This document shows, in pieces, positions 14,375 to 15,334 of a DNA stretch of 15,334 nt (position 1 is the stretch's first letter; the number at the start of each line of letters is the position of its first letter). A program made the position numbers and the translations under genes. Below the pieces are notes generated by a model. The model made no database searches, was not told where the DNA came from, and saw only the letters and a program-made list of their open reading frames with translations. Source of the stretch: JAGKXC01 sp964554385 (GTDB taxonomy: Bacteria > Bacteroidota > Bacteroidia > NS11-12g > UBA955); NCBI GenBank assembly GCA_964554385.1, contig CAZKOM010000054.1:1-15334 (forward strand). The letters are read 5' to 3'.

Positions 14375-15334
14375 ATGAAGAAAATACTGTTTTTAATCCT
14401 ATTGTTCAATACGTTGTTAAACGGAAGTTTGTTGGGACAGTACAAAGTTCCACTTACTGGGAAAGATAGTATAATTGGCTGTCAGGGAACAATTTACGAC
14501 GATGGCGGTAGCGCTGCAGATTATTCAAACAACAGCAGTTCTCAATACATTGTTCGATTTCCAGGAGGGGATAGTATTCGATTGCAATTTACACAGTTTG
14601 ATTTTTTTGATATCAGCGATTCTCTCGTGTTGTTTGTGAATAATGATCAACAGGCGAATAAAATTGGAAGTTTCACGGGTTCTGTTTTGCCATTATTAGG
14701 TTTGAAAATAACAATTCCCGGGAATCGATTGATAATAAAACAATATTCAAATGGTGCAGGAAGCGCTGTTGGTTTCGCTTTGGATTTTCAAGGCGTTTAT
14801 CCCAAGTTAACATCGGAAATTACAGCTATTGACACTCAAGTCTGTGTGGGTAAGGATTTGATTTTACGCACAAATGTTTCAGGGGGCGTTGCCCAACCTT
14901 ATACTTATAAGTGGGACGGTGTTGTAGGTGTAGATACCTTGCTTATACCATTTCCATCGGCCGATACTTTTGTGGTGGTGCTTGGAGTAACGGATTATTG
15001 TCTGAATAGCTCCGTTGATCAACAAAAAGTAATGACATACGAGGCAATCGGCATTGAAAAATCGAACGACACGACTATCTGTTATGGCACCTCCGTTACC
15101 ATTGTTGGTAATGTGGTTGGTGGAGATAGAATTCATGGTGGCCCTGGGTTTTATACTCGATGGAGTACCGGTGAATTTACTGCTGGAATTACGGTTAAGC
15201 CCACGGTAACTACTACCTATCACGTATGGGGTGGTGAAGGTTGTTCGTTGGAGGGAGAGGATTCTGTAAAAGTGACTGTCTTACCAAAGTTATATATCAG
15301 CAATGTTTTAGATTCTATCTTGTGTTTTGGACAA
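14375..15334 (+). CDS. Secreted CUB plus Ig-like repeat surface protein, 3' end outside window
   Basis: From ATG 14375 the frame is open for 320 codons to the window edge. This start (MKKILFLILLFNTLLNGSLLG) gives an ideal signal peptide with cleavage near residue 22; the in-frame ATG at 14360 only adds MPLNF. Residues about 30-145 look like a CUB domain: GCQGTIYDDGGSAADYSNN, then SIRLQFTQFDFFDISDSLVLF, then GNRLIIKQYSNGAGSAVGFALDF. After it come PKD/Ig-like repeats, each opening with an Asp, a Cys-x-Gly and a beta strand: DTQVCVGKD at 14831, DTTICYGTS at 15068, DSILCFGQ at 15311, spaced 79 and 81 residues. Bacteroidota proteins of this layout are often very large, adhesin-like (SprB-like) and end in a T9SS or gliding-motility C-terminal domain, which cannot be seen here. 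No promoter of full consensus is visible; TAATATTG at 14324-14331 has one mismatch. Confidence 0.82.
   Translation, partial: MKKILFLILLFNTLLNGSLLGQYKVPLTGKDSIIGCQGTIYDDGGSAADYSNNSSSQYIVRFPGGDSIRLQFTQFDFFDISDSLVLFVNNDQQANKIGSFTGSVLPLLGLKITIPGNRLIIKQYSNGAGSAVGFALDFQGVYPKLTSEITAIDTQVCVGKDLILRTNVSGGVAQPYTYKWDGVVGVDTLLIPFPSADTFVVVLGVTDYCLNSSVDQQKVMTYEAIGIEKSNDTTICYGTSVTIVGNVVGGDRIHGGPGFYTRWSTGEFTAGITVKPTVTTTYHVWGGEGCSLEGEDSVKVTVLPKLYISNVLDSILCFGQ

Noticed and set aside
1..15334. CRISPR array, insertion sequence, phage or toxin-antitoxin genes
   Set aside because: No repeated spacers, transposase-like frames, terminal inverted repeats or small paired genes were found on either strand.

Overview
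The window looks like a fragment of a Bacteroidota chromosome, probably from a draft or metagenome assembly because it carries three runs of N. The evidence for Bacteroidota is independent of gene names: repeated TAnnTTTG promoter boxes sitting directly in front of start codons, no Shine-Dalgarno dependence, a tmRNA whose tag reads GENNYAMAA, a C-terminal type IX secretion (T9SS) sorting domain on a secreted amylase, and a CUB/Ig-like repeat surface protein. The organism is very likely aerobic, since four consecutive genes encode O2-dependent enzymes.

Layout. (1) Positions 1-843, minus strand: an EamA/DMT-type membrane transporter whose last few residues lie outside the window. (2) 951-1523, plus: a compact member of the TMEM189/CarF/FAD4 lipid desaturase family, divergent from the transporter. 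(3) 1599-5060, plus: an aromatic amino acid catabolism block, homogentisate 1,2-dioxygenase (hmgA), 4-hydroxyphenylpyruvate dioxygenase (hppD) and tryptophan 2,3-dioxygenase (kynA), closed by a strong bidirectional hairpin. (4) 5130-5498, minus: tmRNA (ssrA). (5) 5595-6017, plus: a small lipoprotein. (6) 6163-9191, minus: a tight operon yqgE-copA-small HMA protein for copper handling. (7) 9342-11507, plus: a T9SS-exported GH13 amylase whose N-terminus is lost in a 100-N gap. (8) 11529-14326, plus: an MBOAT O-acyltransferase (interrupted by another 100-N gap) and a GTG-started SGNH-type partner, a likely polysaccharide or glycan O-acylation pair. (9) 14375 to the end: the start of a large secreted CUB plus Ig-like repeat protein.

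How the genes work together. hppD converts 4-hydroxyphenylpyruvate (from tyrosine) to homogentisate and hmgA opens its ring; kynA starts tryptophan breakdown to kynurenine. The later enzymes (maleylacetoacetate isomerase, fumarylacetoacetase, formamidase, kynureninase) are not in the window. CopA and the small HMA protein form a copper export/delivery unit, translationally coupled to yqgE. The right third (amylase, acyltransferase pair, CUB protein) is concerned with the cell surface and secretion.

I see no CRISPR array, insertion sequence, integrase, tRNA, rRNA or defence island. No wholly new system stands out. The items most worth following are the CarF/TMEM189-like desaturase, the MBOAT-SGNH pair beside T9SS cargo, the ~80-residue periodic repeats at the right edge, and the near-leaderless promoter arrangement. 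Apart from a possible candidate region upstream of kynA (3933-4148), no stretch over 300 bases lacks a gene.
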